A DNA stretch of 64,000 bases from Clusia tigrina (lineage: Eukaryota; Arthropoda; Insecta; Diptera; Clusiidae): NCBI GenBank assembly GCA_920105625.2, contig OV050030.1, positions 345,712,977 to 345,776,976 of the forward strand, given 5' to 3'. Below the pieces are notes generated by a model. It saw only the letters and a list, made by a program, of their open reading frames with translations. It searched no databases and was not told the DNA's origin. Shown in pieces: positions 1-11,830 of the stretch (position 1 is its first letter; each line of letters opens with the position of its first letter). Position numbers and translations under genes: made by a program.

Positions 1-2117
1 CTGATTGGAATCGCTTCCGATATATGGTATCTTCCACAATTGATTTAAAACTATCACTGAAATCTGAAGAAGATATCATTGCGGCTGTTGAACACTTCAA
101 CAACTGCCTGCAACAAGCTGCGTGGGACTCCACGCTCCCACTAAATGAACGAAAATCAAAGAACATCTCCAAACCTATAAAAGAAAAACTGAGAGAAAAG
201 CGATATGCAAGAAAAAAGTGGCTACAAAATAGACATCCTGAGGACAAGAAAAAATTAAATGCGCTTACAAAAGAACTTAAAGAGATCCTTAATAACGAAC
301 GAAACACCCAACTCCATCATTACCTCAGTAATCTCGATGCAACAGCTGCTACAGAATACTCTCTCTGGAAAGCAACTAGGAATCTAAAGAGACCCACAAT
401 GTTCCAATCCGCTTTACGAATGGAAAATAACGAATGGGCTAAAAGTGACGTTGAAAGAGCAGTCACATTTGCCCGACACTTAAAAAAAGGATTTACCCCA
501 CATGAAATCGAGCCCCCAGCATGTGTAACAGAAGAAGTGAAAAGTGTTCTGAGTAATACCCATCAGATGGACCTACCCATACGTAAATTTTCCAAATCTG
601 AAGTGAAAGCAGCTATTGATAAGCTAAATATTAAAAAAGCCCCTGGGTACGACCTTATCACTGGGAAAATAGTAAAACAACTTCCAGAAGAAGGAGTGAC
701 ATATCTTACCTACTTATTTAACGCGGTACTAACATCTGGCTTTATACCTCCCCAATGGAAAGTGTCACAATTAAAAATGATTCTCAAACCCGGAAAAAGC
801 GCTGATAAAGTTGAATCGTATCGCCCAATTAGCTTGTTACCGATTGCTTCTAAAGTCATGGAAACCCTTTTCCTGAAAAGACTACTCCCAATTATAGAAG
901 AGCGAAAGCTAATTCCAAATCATCAATTTGGATTCAGGAAAAAACACAGCCCAATCGAACAGGTTCATAGGATAGTTGAGTATATACACAATGCATTCGA
1001 ACATAAACAATATTGTACAGCAGCGTTTCTTGACATCTCGCAAGCATTTGATCGCGTTTGGCACGATGGCTTGCTTTACAAAATAAAAACTACACTCCCC
1101 ATTAACTACTATGTGTTAATCAAGTCCTATCTTACAAATAGATATTTTTTCGTAAAGCAAGGTGAGGAACAATCTGAGCTCCATGAAAGCTCAGCAGGCG
1201 TACCCCAAGGAAGTGTCATGGGCCCAATACTTTATCTACTTCACACGTACGACTTACCATCAGCTAAAGGAGTCACCTTAGGTACCTTTGCAGATGACAC
1301 TGCTGTCTTAGCTGTTGACACTCTCCCACACTTAGCTTCCTCTAAAATCCAGAGTGGGCTAAACAAAATTACTGACTGGCTAAAAAAATGGAAAATCAAG
1401 TTGAACGAAACAAAATCAGTCCAGGTTACATTCACTCTCAAACGAAACACCTGCCCACCCGTTAAACTCAACGGCATAAATATACCCCAATGTAATGAGG
1501 CTAGATACCTTGGGATGCACCTCGACAGAAGATTAACTTGGAAAACACATATATTTACAAAACGAAAATCACTCGGTATAAAGCTCAGAAATCTACACTG
1601 GCTCTTGAATCGAAACTCCAAAGTCTCAATCGATAGCAAATTGCTCTTGTACTCAGCAATTTTAAAACCAGTTTGGACATACGGTATTCAGCTGTGGGGC
1701 ACTGCGACAACTTCCAATGTTGAAATACTTCAAAGATTCCAATCAAAGACCCTAAGAATGATTGTAAACGCGCCCTATTATGTCACAAACAACCAAATCC
1801 ATCGTGACCTCAAAGTTCCTACAGTCGCCCAAGAAATAAAAAAACTCTCTACTTCGCACAATCTGAGACTCCTAGTGCACCCAGATCCACTGATATCGGA
1901 ACTCACTTCCAACCCCATCACTTTCATCCGACTGAAGAGAAAATCCACAACAGATCTCCTGTGCTAATAGGCAATGGCTGCACCACTGGGTGTAGTCCAT
2001 AAAAGACAGTAAATACAAAAATTAGTCTTAAGTTATTAAATATTGCTGAATGTGATTGAATGTAACAGATTGCAATAAAATATTTGGATATTAAAAAAAA
2101 AAAAATAAATAAATAAA
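1..2117 (+). mobile_element. Jockey-clade non-LTR retrotransposon, cut by window edge
   Basis: Three-prime two-thirds of a LINE: an open ORF2 reverse transcriptase, a short 3' UTR and an A-rich tail (A-run near 2093-2105 followed by AAAT repeats). There is no RNase H domain after the RT, as expected for the Jockey clade. The endonuclease and ORF1 would lie upstream of the window. The tail abuts another Jockey-type element that starts at about 2118. Confidence 0.9.
3..1967 (+). CDS. Jockey-type ORF2 polyprotein, reverse transcriptase part
   Basis: The frame is open from base 3 to the stop at 1965-1967, so the start lies outside the window and the Met at 24 is not the true start. Numbering from that Met, the palm motifs are motif A FLDISQAF with catalytic Asp 337, motif B AGVPQGS from residue 391, and motif C FADD at 422-425. 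The fingers-domain block SYRPISLLPIASKV and the block FGFRKKHSPIEQ precede them. The C-terminal thumb region (KYLGMHLD-type, seen as ARYLGMHLDRRLTW) follows. The product would be the polymerase for target-primed reverse transcription. No stop interrupts about 655 codons, so this is one of the youngest or best-preserved coding pieces here. Known of the family: an APE-type endonuclease lies upstream. Confidence 0.9.
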   Translation, partial: DWNRFRYMVSSTIDLKLSLKSEEDIIAAVEHFNNCLQQAAWDSTLPLNERKSKNISKPIKEKLREKRYARKKWLQNRHPEDKKKLNALTKELKEILNNERNTQLHHYLSNLDATAATEYSLWKATRNLKRPTMFQSALRMENNEWAKSDVERAVTFARHLKKGFTPHEIEPPACVTEEVKSVLSNTHQMDLPIRKFSKSEVKAAIDKLNIKKAPGYDLITGKIVKQLPEEGVTYLTYLFNAVLTSGFIPPQWKVSQLKMILKPGKSADKVESYRPISLLPIASKVMETLFLKRLLPIIEERKLIPNHQFGFRKKHSPIEQVHRIVEYIHNAFEHKQYCTAAFLDISQAFDRVWHDGLLYKIKTTLPINYYVLIKSYLTNRYFFVKQGEEQSELHESSAGVPQGSVMGPILYLLHTYDLPSAKGVTLGTFADDTAVLAVDTLPHLASSKIQSGLNKITDWLKKWKIKLNETKSVQVTFTLKRNTCPPVKLNGINIPQCNEARYLGMHLDRRLTWKTHIFTKRKSLGIKLRNLHWLLNRNSKVSIDSKLLLYSAILKPVWTYGIQLWGTATTSNVEILQRFQSKTLRMIVNAPYYVTNNQIHRDLKVPTVAQEIKKLSTSHNLRLLVHPDPLISELTSNPITFIRLKRKSTTDLLC

Positions 2118-2147
2118 TATGAAGAATGCACCAACACAGTACCTAGC

Positions 2148-3159
2148 CAAAATAATGAAGGTAGAGAAATACTTAAAGAAGTCAAACCTCCCCCAATTTA
2201 TCTGCGCGAACGCTGTTCTAATATGCTGGTCGCTAGACTATCTAGCTTGATAGGGCAAAAGAACTTACATATAGTTGCATTAAAGAATGGAGACTTACAC
2301 GAAACAAAATTTCAGATTTATACTAAAAAAAATGATCGCTTGGCAATCAACTACCTTGACAGTAGTAAAAAACTATTAAACGTATCAACTGAAAACCAGT
2401 AGAGGTTTGGTTGTCGTATTGAAAAGAATAGAATCAGATGTCGACCAATCTGAGATGAAAGAAGCACTGATCGAAACCGGTTTCAACCCAAAATCCATAT
2501 TTAACATAAAAAATAAGAATAATACCAATGTTCCGAGTGGAGCTTGAACCAGAATCAAGAAAGCTGCAAAAAAACGAAGTTCATCCAATATAAAATATGC
2601 GATGCCTTATGCACCGCCGAATTTCAGTTGAAGAGCCCCACGCAACGGTCCTGTACAATACACAAACTGACAGGAGTTTGGTCATACTAAATCATATTGC
2701 ACCCTACGCCCCATTTGAGTTGGTTGTGGTGACGTCCACCCATCCTCTGCCTGTACGGCCGATAAAAAAAATTAAAATGCTCTTACTAGAAAATGCAATA
2801 ATTGCGGCGGAAGTCATACAGCGAACTATAGAGGTTGCCCCTTGTATGCTGAGCTGAAAAATAAAATACGCCAACAGATGGATAGAGGTCGACACGAAGA
2901 TACTTACGTAGCGCCTCTACACCAAATCCCGACTATTTTCAGCAACAAACATGCTCCACCTGTTATGAGTTACTCTAATGCGCTGAAATCAAATTTAGCT
3001 CAAAATTCAAATACCAATAAACAATCGCAAAATCTAGAGGCAGTGCTCTTAACCTTAACGCAATGTATGACACAGTTCATGTCCTCAATGCAATCAATGA
3101 TGCAAGAACTAATAAATAATCAAAATCAACTTTTGAAATCCATACTTGCAAACAAATGA
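2148..3159 (+). pseudogene. Jockey ORF1 (gag-like RNA-binding protein), frameshifted
   Basis: Reading across at least two frames gives the Jockey gag order: a PPPIYLRE block (2190 region), the LVVVLKRIESDV block (2410 region), a FRVELEPESRKLQKNEVHP block near 2530-2590, then RISVEEPHA. A CCHC knuckle of form CNNCGGSHTANYRGC follows at about 2795-2845. The last 105 codons (2842-3159) are a clean frame with a Gln/Met-rich tail typical of these ORF1 proteins. Frameshifts or stops near 2550, 2640 and 2840 disable it. The 5' end and initiator Met are missing. ORF1 of this clade forms RNA-binding particles with the element's RNA. Confidence 0.8.
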
Positions 3160-3757
3160 ATACGCTAAAAATTTGTCATTGAAACGCGAACGGTATTAGC
3201 CAGCACCAACTTGAAGTGCAAAATTTCCTTATTAACAGCAAGATAGACATATTACTCATTTCTGAAACTCACCTTACTCTGAATCACAATTTTAAAATAA
3301 AAGGTTATAAGTTCTACAAAACGATACATCCGGATGGGAAAGCTCGATGTGGGACAGGCATACTCATAAAAGACCGCATAACACACCACTCACTAGAAAA
3401 CTACGACAAGGAATATCTCCAAGTGACCTGCATCTGCCTGCAATGTTGTGACGCCAACATAACGGTATCATCTGTTTATTGTCCACCAAGATACACTGTC
3501 ACAACAGCTCAGTTTGAAATACTTTTCAAGTCGTTGGGAGAAAAATTTATAGCAGCCGGTGATTACAACGCTAAACATACGCATTGGGGTTCACGCCTTA
3601 TAAATCCCAAGGGTAAACATTTATAATACGCCTTGACTAATCGGTGTGGCAGAATTGACTATGTGTCTTCTGGTAAACCCACTTACTGGCCTACGGATCA
3701 ACGGAAGATCCCGGACCTACTAGATTTTGCAATAACTAGTGTCCCAAATCAGAAAGG
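3160..3757 (+). pseudogene. Jockey ORF2 N-terminal APE endonuclease fragment
   Basis: ORF2 starts just after ORF1. The reading contains the block LLISETH (catalytic Glu), GTGILIK, and the AAGDYNAKHTHWGS block (Asp/Asn active-site region, about 3555-3590). It continues to RKIPDLLDFAIT near 3705-3735. A stop TAA at 3624-3626 and a shift near 3630 break it. After about 3757 the sequence jumps to RT motif A, so the SDH block is lost. Role in the family: nicks target DNA. Confidence 0.8.
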
Positions 3758-4681
3758 CGTTCGAGGAGAAACAATACTTCTTTGCAGTGTTCCTCGATGT
3801 CGCACAAACCTTTGACAAAGTGTGGCACGAGGGCCTCGTCTATAAAATAAGAAAACTGCTGCTTTCTTTCCATAGTATCCTGGAATCATACTTTAAGGAT
3901 AGGCGATTTCAAGTCAACTGTAAAGATTACCTTTCACCAGAAATGGTTATATTGGCTGAAGTACCTAAACGAAGTGTTCTTGGATTGATACTGTACACAC
4001 TATACACCTCAGATTTACCAACAAACAATTATCTGCTCACCTCAACTTTTGCCGACGACACTCCGATTTTATCTTGTCAAATAGCATCGCGTGATCTCAA
4101 CGAACATTTACAAGTGGTTGAAAATTGGCTTTTGAACTGTCGCATCACAGTAAATGAACAAAAAAGCACACACATAACATTTACACTCAACAAACACACA
4201 TGTCCTCCTATCATACTCAACAAACAAAACTATCCCACAGGAGTCAGAAGTAAAATTTTTAGGCATTCACTTCGTCAGTCGCCTTACCTGGAGAACACAC
4301 ATAGAAAAGAAAAGAGAGCATATCGAAGTAAATGCTGCAAGTCTTAACTGGCTTTTGAATTCAAATTCAAATCTAAGCCTTGACTACAAAGTACGCTTAT
4401 ACAAAGCCATAATAGTGCCCATCTGGACATATAGAATTCAGCTGTGGGGAGAAGCAAAAACATCAAACACCGAACTCTTGCAAAGGACCCAGTCTAAAAT
4501 ACTACGCACGATCACTGGTGCACCGTGGTTCATGAAAAACCTAAATATTCATCGATATCTAGGTGTGCCCGTAATAGGCCAGAAGCATTCTCATGTCAAA
4601 AAGAAGTACCAACTAAAATTCTCGAACCACCCAAATATACTAGCTAGGAGTTTATTACAAACAAGCCCACGAACCGCTTGA
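3745..4681 (+). pseudogene. Jockey reverse transcriptase fragment (palm to thumb)
   Basis: Begins inside RT at motif A (FFAVFLDVAQTFDKVWH). Continues through a degenerate motif B (PKRSVLGLILY) and motif C FADDT (about 4048-4062) to the thumb region. A frameshift near 4250-4350 separates the two halves (the C-terminal half is 4355-4681). It aligns by eye along its whole length with the intact RT at 3-1967, for example the shared block VPIWTYRIQLWG versus LKPVWTYGIQLWG. Confidence 0.85.
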
Positions 4682-4912
4682 AGAGAGCAGACTTATCACC
4701 ATTGTAAACTATTATTAAATAAGCCATCATTACTAATTTCTCTAATTACTTTTATTTTTATTGTTTTTCTAAAATAATAAGTGTTCACCATACAGTGGTA
4801 AGGAGCAGTGATACATTGTTGTCTAGTTTTAAGATATAAATATTTACTTATTGTTAGTCTATATATGTTGTGTTACAATATATATGAATTGTATAAAAAA
4901 AAAAAGATCAAC
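4682..4912 (+). other. 3' UTR and A-tail of the deleted Jockey element
   Basis: AT-rich non-coding sequence following the RT stop, with an 11-12 base A-run near 4897-4907 taken as the retroposition tail. Confidence 0.55.
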
Positions 4913-5179
4913 AATAATATATGCAGCAGACCACTCTAAAATATCAACGCAAACATTGTTTGTGAATGCAAAATCTACATCTATGCCTGAACAATGTTAC
5001 TACTTGATTGGCCAGCGTACAGCGAACTTATCACTGCCTACTTTTAGTTATTCGAGAGCTATGTAACTCGCTTAGTAGTTTGCCCATGAAACGGAAAGTC
5101 CATAAAAAATGCGAAAAATAGATATTCTTAAGAAAACCAAGCATCTTTGCGAAAGTACTTTGAAGGTCTGCTAATCCGT
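4913..5179. other. Unassigned AT-rich stretch
   Basis: No convincing coding similarity. It probably belongs to the 5' part of the degenerate Jockey copy that becomes recognisable from about 5180. Confidence 0.3.
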
Positions 5180-7161
5180 ACACGATTCTTAATGATGAAG
5201 AAACCCCACCCTTGGTTATACAGACCCCAATCAAACTCATCCCCCAATTTGTCTTGACTCAGTGAGCGTTATTGAGCCATTAATTACTCTATTAAAAGAA
5301 ACATTTAATAACCAGTTTGAAATGAAGATCAATAGACAGATAAAGTTAAAATACAGCCACAAACCTATGATTCCAAAAATTTTAGGTTAGTTAGAAGGCA
5401 AAATACACAATTTTATATGTACACGCCAAAAGAGGAGAGAAGTTTTAAAGTGATCCTGAAAATATGTCTCCATCGGAGATACAACCAACCTACCTACCTT
5501 GTCGAGTTGAGACATAACAGAAAACCTCACCAAACTTTGTAGCAGAAGCTGAAAAGAAGCCAAATAATAAAGATATTTATAACATTAAGACTATATTGCC
5601 CTCTGGAATGACCTTTACAATTCCACGCCCCAGGAGTGAAATGCCCCAGCGTCCAAATTTTCCATAATATGGTCACACAAAAACTTACTACCGGAGAAGC
5701 CCTAAATGTAAAGTTAACCTCAACGATGTCATATGTGTACTATATAAGAGAAATCATGCATCTAACTATTAGGAATGCTATATTTAAAGGCGCTGCAAAG
5801 TGAAAAATATCCTTAACCTAAAGTAAAACAACAGGCAGCAGTACAAAACCTATAACCCAAGCAAGATAAATTCAAATGCTAATAACCCATCGTTAGAACT
5901 AACTGGAAATACCAAAAAATCATTATTCCTTTAAAAATTGAACTTTGGAACGTATTCAGGATATCTAATTGTCTGTAAAATAACATCATATAGATATCCT
6001 ATTTTTTTCTGAAAGAAATACTTTGCACGAATACAAAATAAAATTGTTTAAAAATAGAAACTTAAAACATTCTGAATCTAATCAATTTCAGCCGCAAATG
6101 GAATTACCTATTACAATGAGCTTACAATATCAGCCTTACAAATTCCACCAGACCATATGAGATGACCACACTACCTTTTTAAAACCCTATCAAACGATTT
6201 ATGACATTCGAAGTGCAAGACCGAAATAAACAGTATTATCAGAGAACGCAAGACTTTTGATAAAGAGGCAGAAAGGTTCCAGCATTGATAACATAATCTG
6301 GAATGTAGACGCAACAATCCCAATAGAGTATTCGTTATGGAAAGTATAGAGAAGGGCTTGTACATAATACACCATCATCCACCTGTACAAAGAATGGATA
6401 AAACTTGGGTGAAATCCGATTGTTTGTTCGCAGCCCACTTAATTTCTCTGTTCACACCAAATAAAATTGAATTTTCCCACAGCCATATTAAGTTAATAGT
6501 GAATAAACGAATAAATTCGATTTGCCTATCAAAAACATTTCAAAAAATTAGTAAATTGTTTGTTGTTCTAGCTTATTTTAATAACAGAATAGCTTAGGTT
6601 ACAACTTAAACACTAAGAAGTACTAAAACTACTTCTTTCATAAATAACACATTTTAAAAAACATACTCAACGCCGCACCCCTAAAAAATTTTAACCCCAA
6701 ACAATGAAAGTAGCATAAATAAAAATTACTCTTAACACTGATCAAATTGGTGCCCGCTCGAAACCTTATGGTCCAAGAAACTAATACCCATCGTCGAAGC
6801 GAAAAAATCATCCCGAAACATAAAATTGGATTTCTGAGGAATCATGGCATCATCATTGAACAAATCGTTGAGCTCGATCCACAAGAGCCACGAGAGTAAA
6901 GAATTTTATACAGTAGCTTTTCTTCATATAGGTATTCCAAATATTTGGTAGAGTATGACATGAGGGAATTTTGTATAAAGTATTAAAAGCGACAGTGAAT
7001 ATTTTTTTTCTTTTCATTAACCCCTATCTAGCTAATTGGAATTTTTCCATCAAACTTTACAAATCAATGCCGGGGTTCTTCAAGGAAGTAGTCCTAAAGC
7101 AATTTTTCGGAGACGGTACGAAAATAATTCTGTACATGTGAATTTTACGCTAAGAAATTTA

Positions 7162-7163
<2 letters not shown>
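5180..7163 (+). pseudogene. Highly degenerate Jockey-type LINE, copy A
   Basis: Short blocks survive in the right order. A gag-like block reading ETPPLVIQTPIKLIPQF lies near 5200-5250. A KEERSFKVILK-like block is near 5430-5460 and a second zinc-knuckle region is near 5640-5790. An endonuclease/RT linker (PIEYSLWKV, near 6330) is followed by the RT fingers (HKIGF-type block near 6820) and motif B ([10 protein letters not shown] near 7070). Stops and shifts are everywhere. Large parts match copy B at 12660-13990, including the segment starting CCCCAGGAGTGAAATG at both sites. The copy ends at a (TA)n tract. Confidence 0.7.
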
Positions 7164-7248
<85 letters not shown>

Positions 7249-7249
7249 G

Positions 7250-7321
<72 letters not shown>
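7164..7321. repeat. (TA)n microsatellite
   Basis: About 155 bp of near-pure TA dinucleotide with a few TG interruptions (near 7239-7252). The Tyr/Ile 'proteins' read from it are not genes. It lies exactly between a Jockey copy and the 5' end of a LOA element. Confidence 0.97.
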
Positions 7322-7325
<4 letters not shown>

Positions 7326-7575
7326 ATCACAGAATACCGATGGTGTGTCATGCCACCTGTGCCAATTGGATGGTGAGCAGCCAGGGGTAACCGCCTGTCT
7401 AATACGGAGCTTCACTGTTACCTGGTTGACTCAGTGAGTATTGTGACTTTACCGTATTAGGGGGGCTATGACACGGCTGACTTACTGAACCCCACAGTCG
7501 TGGAAATTTATGAACAATAATGACAAACACTAAAAAAGAGCCGGAAATTATACCGCATCGCAACTGGCGAATCGG

Positions 7576-8755
7576 GTGGAGGAAAACCTCCAACAGACTG
7601 AGCACCAGGCAAAAACGGCAAGGAAAAGGGACGGGAACCAGGACACGTACCCACTGGGTTACCAGAGAAGTAGACTTGGAATGATAGGGAAACATTCCAC
7701 TGCCAGAGTAGGACCTACAACTACACCAACGGCATCTACAAGTACTGGTCTGGCCGGTGGGCTCACCAGGAAGAGCGGTGAAATCGGAGGCCCAGTCTCT
7801 GATCTACCGTCTAAAATGTTACGATTCCGAGACAAAAGTAAGACGACGGGTTTGAGAGGCGCCGGCGCGAAATGGTACATTAGGTATCTGAAGGAGGGTC
7901 TCACACATGACGCGGCTAATGAGAAAGCCCTGAATCGTGTCAAAACTATATCCCCTAATGAAGCTCGAAAATGAAATGCCACAGAGGTTTCTCCTCTGAT
8001 GAAAAATGTGGCGAAGAAGAAGAAGGAGGATAAACGCTCTCCTGTAAATATTGCAGCCAGAGGGTCCGTTGTTACGCTAGAGCGGCCAGGACTATACGAA
8101 TAGTTGTCCTACCCAAAGCGTCTCCCGGCAAGTACTTAGTCGGGAACAACTCGGAGTAAATGAAGAAGCACTGGTGGACGCCTTGGCAAAGAGGTGGAAT
8201 ACCGTTATAGATTTTGAAGGTATATACTTCCGCCAAGGGCACATACTGGTGGATTGCCTCTGCAAGAAAGCTGCGTTATGGCCGTAGAAAGTAGTCTCTA
8301 AACTACCCGCTGGAAGGGATTACATCTGACGACGTGCTTGAGAGCCTACCAGAAATACACCTCATGTGGGTCTACTTGCCAAAAGTTGCAGGTAGGGAAG
8401 ACGGTACGCTCCTAGATATCCTCGGGACCCAGAACGTTGGGACTCCATACCTCGCTGTGGAGGGTTTTCAAAAGTAAGGAGGAAAATAATGGTAAGCTTC
8501 TAACGATACGGATCGGCGATAGATCTATAGACGCTCTAAAGGATCGTTTCAGCTTTCTGCACGACAGATTTGTTCAGGTGCCTGTAAACCTGCATAAACC
8601 TCAGATTGGCAAGGCGGCGACGACATCAAAAGCGCTCTAACTGGGATAATACAACCAGTTTTACCAGTTTTACCAGTTTTACAACCAAGGTGACTGAGGA
8701 GATGGCGGTGTCTAATGTCAAAGAACAAATCAGCCATCAACCTTCAAAAGACATA
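7576..8755 (+). pseudogene. LOA-like ORF1 relic
   Basis: The first 132 codons (7576-7974) are open and include a Thr/Ser/Gly-rich linker and a basic block (RFRDKSKTTGLRGAG). Later fragments include REQLGVNEEALVDALAKRW and GIYFRQGHILVDC near 8140-8265, then SKEENNGKLLTIRIGD near 8472-8520. These resemble the conserved region of LOA-group ORF1 proteins. A TTTTACCAG triplication near 8657-8680 looks like slippage. Stops after 7974 and in later blocks inactivate it. Confidence 0.6.
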
Positions 8756-8756
8756 T

Positions 8757-9080
8757 GGGTAACGCAGTCATGAAACTGGTGGAGTACTCAAAAAAACTGC
8801 CGCTTCTGATAGGATGTGACGCCAGTGCCAACAATGAACTTTGGGGCAGTTCCAACAACAACACCAGAGGTGAGTGCCTGCTTGAATTTATGCTCATTAG
8901 TAAACTATAAATCTTTAATGTGGGGAATAAACCCCCTTTCGTAACAAGAACTATTAGAATTAACAATGCAAACTCTTACTTGAAGGGCTTAGACAGAAAC
9001 TGCTCTGTGTTTGATGAGCCTTCAAAGTCTGATCACATAATTATTAGGTTCGACATGGGAGTTTTTTTGAAGGATCCTTA
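8757..9080 (+). pseudogene. LOA-like endonuclease C-terminal fragment
   Basis: Contains LLIGCDASANNELWGS (Asp/Asn active-site block, about 8800-8850), then NTRGECLLEF and, after a stop, NKPPFVTRT. The terminal block SDHIIIRFDMG near 9030-9060 carries the catalytic SDH triad. The N-terminal half with the QEPW block is missing. A TAA at about 8908 interrupts it. Confidence 0.65.
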
Positions 9081-9779
9081 TGTACAATATCAACTAGATA
9101 AATCTGGACAAGCCCATAAGGAACTCTCTCGAACTTGAAATAGCGGTTGATGAGATAATTAAAGCCATAAATAAAGCATATGAAGCTAGCTGCCCTGTGA
9201 ACAAAGTTAAATCTACCAAGGACTCGTTCTGGTAGACTGATAAGCTTTCAAATCTAAGGGTAAAAGTACGCTGACTATTTAGCCAGGCTAAATGCATAGG
9301 AAAATGGGAGGAATATACGGTAGGTCTCACTAATCAAGTAAATTTGAAGTAACAACCGTATAAGTTTCAGGAAATACTGTGAAGGTGTCATTGAAACTCA
9401 GGCATTTAGCGGGCTGCACAAAACTCTAGAAAAGGGACAAACTATCTCATCACTCTTAGGAGAAATAATGGTAGATATACTGAAAATGAGGAAGAAAAAG
9501 CTATGCTTCTTCTGAAAACTTTAGTAGAAGCATTGCATTGTGTACAAAGGACACTTCCCAGGGAGGGTCCTTTGTACGCAATGAAGAAAGGGGTAGTACT
9601 GGCGCAGTACACAGAGTCAGAAATAAGGACTGGGTTTGCAAAATTTATATGCAATGGTGACCAGCTAAAATGGGCTATCCAGACCATTCTTGTCACCAGG
9701 GATGGGTGGTATCTTTCCAGTCCTGCTACAGACGGGTTAGATCTCATCTTTCAACTGCCACTAAAAATTATTAAGATAG

Positions 9780-10200
9780 TCTGGCACTCGGTTATATACC
9801 AGTAACAAGAAGGAGGACCAAGGTAGTTATCATACCGAAGGCTATGAAAAAGGATCCACTTCATCCCAAATCCTTCAAGCTAATATGGCTAACCTTATTC
9901 ATCTTGAAAACAGATTAAAAGGTGTGGCAACTTCATCAGAAAACAGATTCTGGCATATGCACCCCTCCATCCAAACCAACATGCATATAGGGCAGGCATA
10001 TCTACTGCAATCAGCTGACAGAAACACTCCAGCAACCCTTCTAGGACAAGGAGGTGGCGTTAGGTGCCTTTTTGGACAATGAAGGAGCCTTTGATAACAC
10101 GTCACACGAGGCAAAGGCCATTCCAGACATCTGCATACCGCAAGACTATAAAAATACGCGCTATAGTTTCACTAAGATGTTTAAAACAGTGTGGAGCTTC
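9780..10200 (+). pseudogene. LOA-like RT fragment
   Basis: RT blocks recognisable by eye: TRRRTKVVIIPKAMKKDPLHPKSF near 9800-9870 (fingers, shown here only in part) and VALGAFLDNEGAFDNTSHEA near 10050-10110 (motif A, catalytic Asp present). Motifs B and C (YADD) are absent, so the palm is deleted between here and the RNase H. The region 9081-9779 is noisy RT-flanking sequence with only isolated matches. Confidence 0.6.
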
Positions 10201-10214
10201 AAAAACGCATGGAG

Positions 10215-10612
10215 AGTTCTCAGGAGAATCTATATCTGATCTCAGGCTAGATCAGTCAACGATCACCTGGTATACCGACGGGTCTTTCAAAGAAGAGGGT
10301 TGGAGTTACAAATACCATGAATCACTAGGCAAATATTCTAGCATCTTCCAGGCTGAAATCGACGCTATTGAGAGCTTTGCACATTTCAACATTGAAAAAC
10401 ATTACGAGCGCAAGAAAATTGCCATTATATCGGATAGCCAAGCGGCCATTAGGGCACTTCCCTCTTATCAGATAAATTCGAAACTGGTATGGAAGTGCAT
10501 AAAAAACTTAATGCTCTTCGCTCACGCAACAAATTTACCATTATATGGGTCCAGGATATATGGGCATATAAGGGAATGATATTGCCGACGCACTTGCAAG
10601 GGGGTTCGACTT
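10215..10612 (+). pseudogene. LINE RNase H domain fragment
   Basis: The block ITWYTDGSFKEEG supplies the first Asp, FQAEIDAIESF the Glu and IISDSQAAIRAL the second Asp. The last part (GNDIADALARG, near 10572-10605) appears only after a stop and a shift. This is the RNase H fold found C-terminal to RT in I/LOA-type LINEs, where it degrades the RNA strand of the hybrid. Confidence 0.75.
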
Positions 10613-11170
10613 GATAGTGTTATATCACTACAACAGGCAGGGAACAAGGCAGAGACTGACTTCGAGTCTTCGAAAGAAAGGTTCTGCGTAGAATACTCGG
10701 CACTATTAGAGTAGGTGACGGAACATACAGAAAACGATACAACGAAGAATGCTGGCGCGAACTAAAGACATTAAGATTATAGACTTCATCAAACGGCTAA
10801 ACTGGGGTGGCCACGTATTGCGAATGAGTGGCAACGCGTCATTGAGACGAATATACAGCAATATATTCACTATAAATAAAAAATGAGGACTTCCAAAAAT
10901 AAGAATGAAACTCACCATATACGACGAAACAAACTACATCGGTTTCAAAAACTGAAGACGATTGCAAAAGATCGCGACGTCTGCAGGCAAACATTGTGGG
11001 AGGTCAAGGTTCAACTAGGACCGTTGAGCTATTGCCGTTGATGATAATTGAAGATATACAATCATTGATTCATAAGCTGGATAAAGGATTTTTGGAGAAC
11101 GCATCAAATTTAAAGCAGCGAAGAAAAGTGGCAAGTACAAAATAAATTTTATATTCTACATATTTTGACT
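10613..11170 (+). repeat. RTE-like LINE C-terminal tail, copy 1
   Basis: Shares about 500 bp with 18856-19385, starting at a GATAGTGTT(A/G)TA segment. The reading RKKVLRRILGTIRVGDGTYRKRYN followed by LNWGGHVLRMS (two separate short blocks) resembles the RT C-terminus common in RTE-clade LINEs. Stops interrupt it. The tail is AT-rich. Confidence 0.65.
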
Positions 11171-11636
11171 TGAAATTTTTTCAGAATCTACCATATTTGT
11201 GTGACAAAGACACGTTGTCAGCAAATTAGGCGGATTTTAGAGTGGTTGAAAAAAATTTCTTAATACTTAAATGGTGCTAGAAAATCGGAGAATCCGTTCC
11301 TGGCATTTAGTCATCATCATACACTTTAATAGACAACAGTTCTCTTATTAACCATCTGAAAACTATGGTAAAGGAACATTCCAACATTCCATTAAAAAAA
11401 TGGTTTCATCGCTTCAAAATATCAAAAATCATTAGCCTATTTTATTGTTGGCAGGTATATTGGACGAGTAAAATTTACTTACACTTGCTTCATCCCATAC
11501 ATGCATTTTCCCCATAACGCTATACGAGTATGCGATGTATTCCACAAAGAAAAGCCGCTTAATATTATAAACATTTAGTTAATATGAAATTTAAAAATAT
11601 GTGTTTCATACAAATATTGAATTTTTTGAAAATATA
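11171..11636. other. Unassigned AT-rich stretch
   Basis: No recognisable coding, repeat boundary or RNA gene seen. Confidence 0.3.
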
Positions 11637-11830
11637 CTGTTTAGCGGGATAGGATGGGAAAAAGGACTCCACTGGAAAATTGTTTTCCCGTTGGACGTCC
11701 GTAGATAGGAAAAAACATGCATCAACGCCTGCTATTGAGTGGGAGTCTCTAAAAGCAGACATAGCATACGGAATGCCTTTTTTATATTGATTACAACACC
11801 ATTTGTGACTCAGAGGTTCACAATGCTAAC
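11637..11830 (+). repeat. Fragment of gypsy 3' end/LTR, related to 22023-22141
   Basis: Matches the sequence just after the gypsy integrase relic near 22023-22141: both contain GGATGGGA, AAAATTGTTTTCCCGTTGGA and a GCATGCAT(C/T)AACG segment in the same order and spacing. This piece is therefore probably an LTR/3' fragment of the same gypsy family. Confidence 0.6.

Larger units (their letters stand above)
2118..4912 (+). mobile_element. Second Jockey-clade LINE with internal deletion
   Basis: This relic contains a gag-like ORF1 (2148-3159), the N-terminal endonuclease part of ORF2 (3160-3757), the middle and C-terminal RT (from about 3757), a 3' UTR, and an A-run at about 4897-4907. The endonuclease runs directly into RT motif A, so the endonuclease C-terminus and the RT fingers are deleted. 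It starts immediately after the poly(A) of the preceding element. Related to the first element, but not the same family. Confidence 0.85.
7322..10612 (+). mobile_element. LOA-like LINE relic (ORF1, endonuclease, RT, RNase H)
   Basis: The order is a GC-richer 5' UTR (7322-7575), an ORF1 part, endonuclease, RT fragments and a C-terminal RNase H. This architecture (APE endonuclease, RT, RNase H) fits the I/LOA group. Many stops, frameshifts and deletions; the RT palm is largely missing. It is followed directly by an unrelated RTE-like tail at about 10613. Confidence 0.75.

Noticed and set aside
7036..7415. Open frames of Tyr/Ile repeats in the TA tracts (also at 56366-56629)
   Set aside because: They are translations of (TA)n microsatellites, open on both strands with no coding signal.
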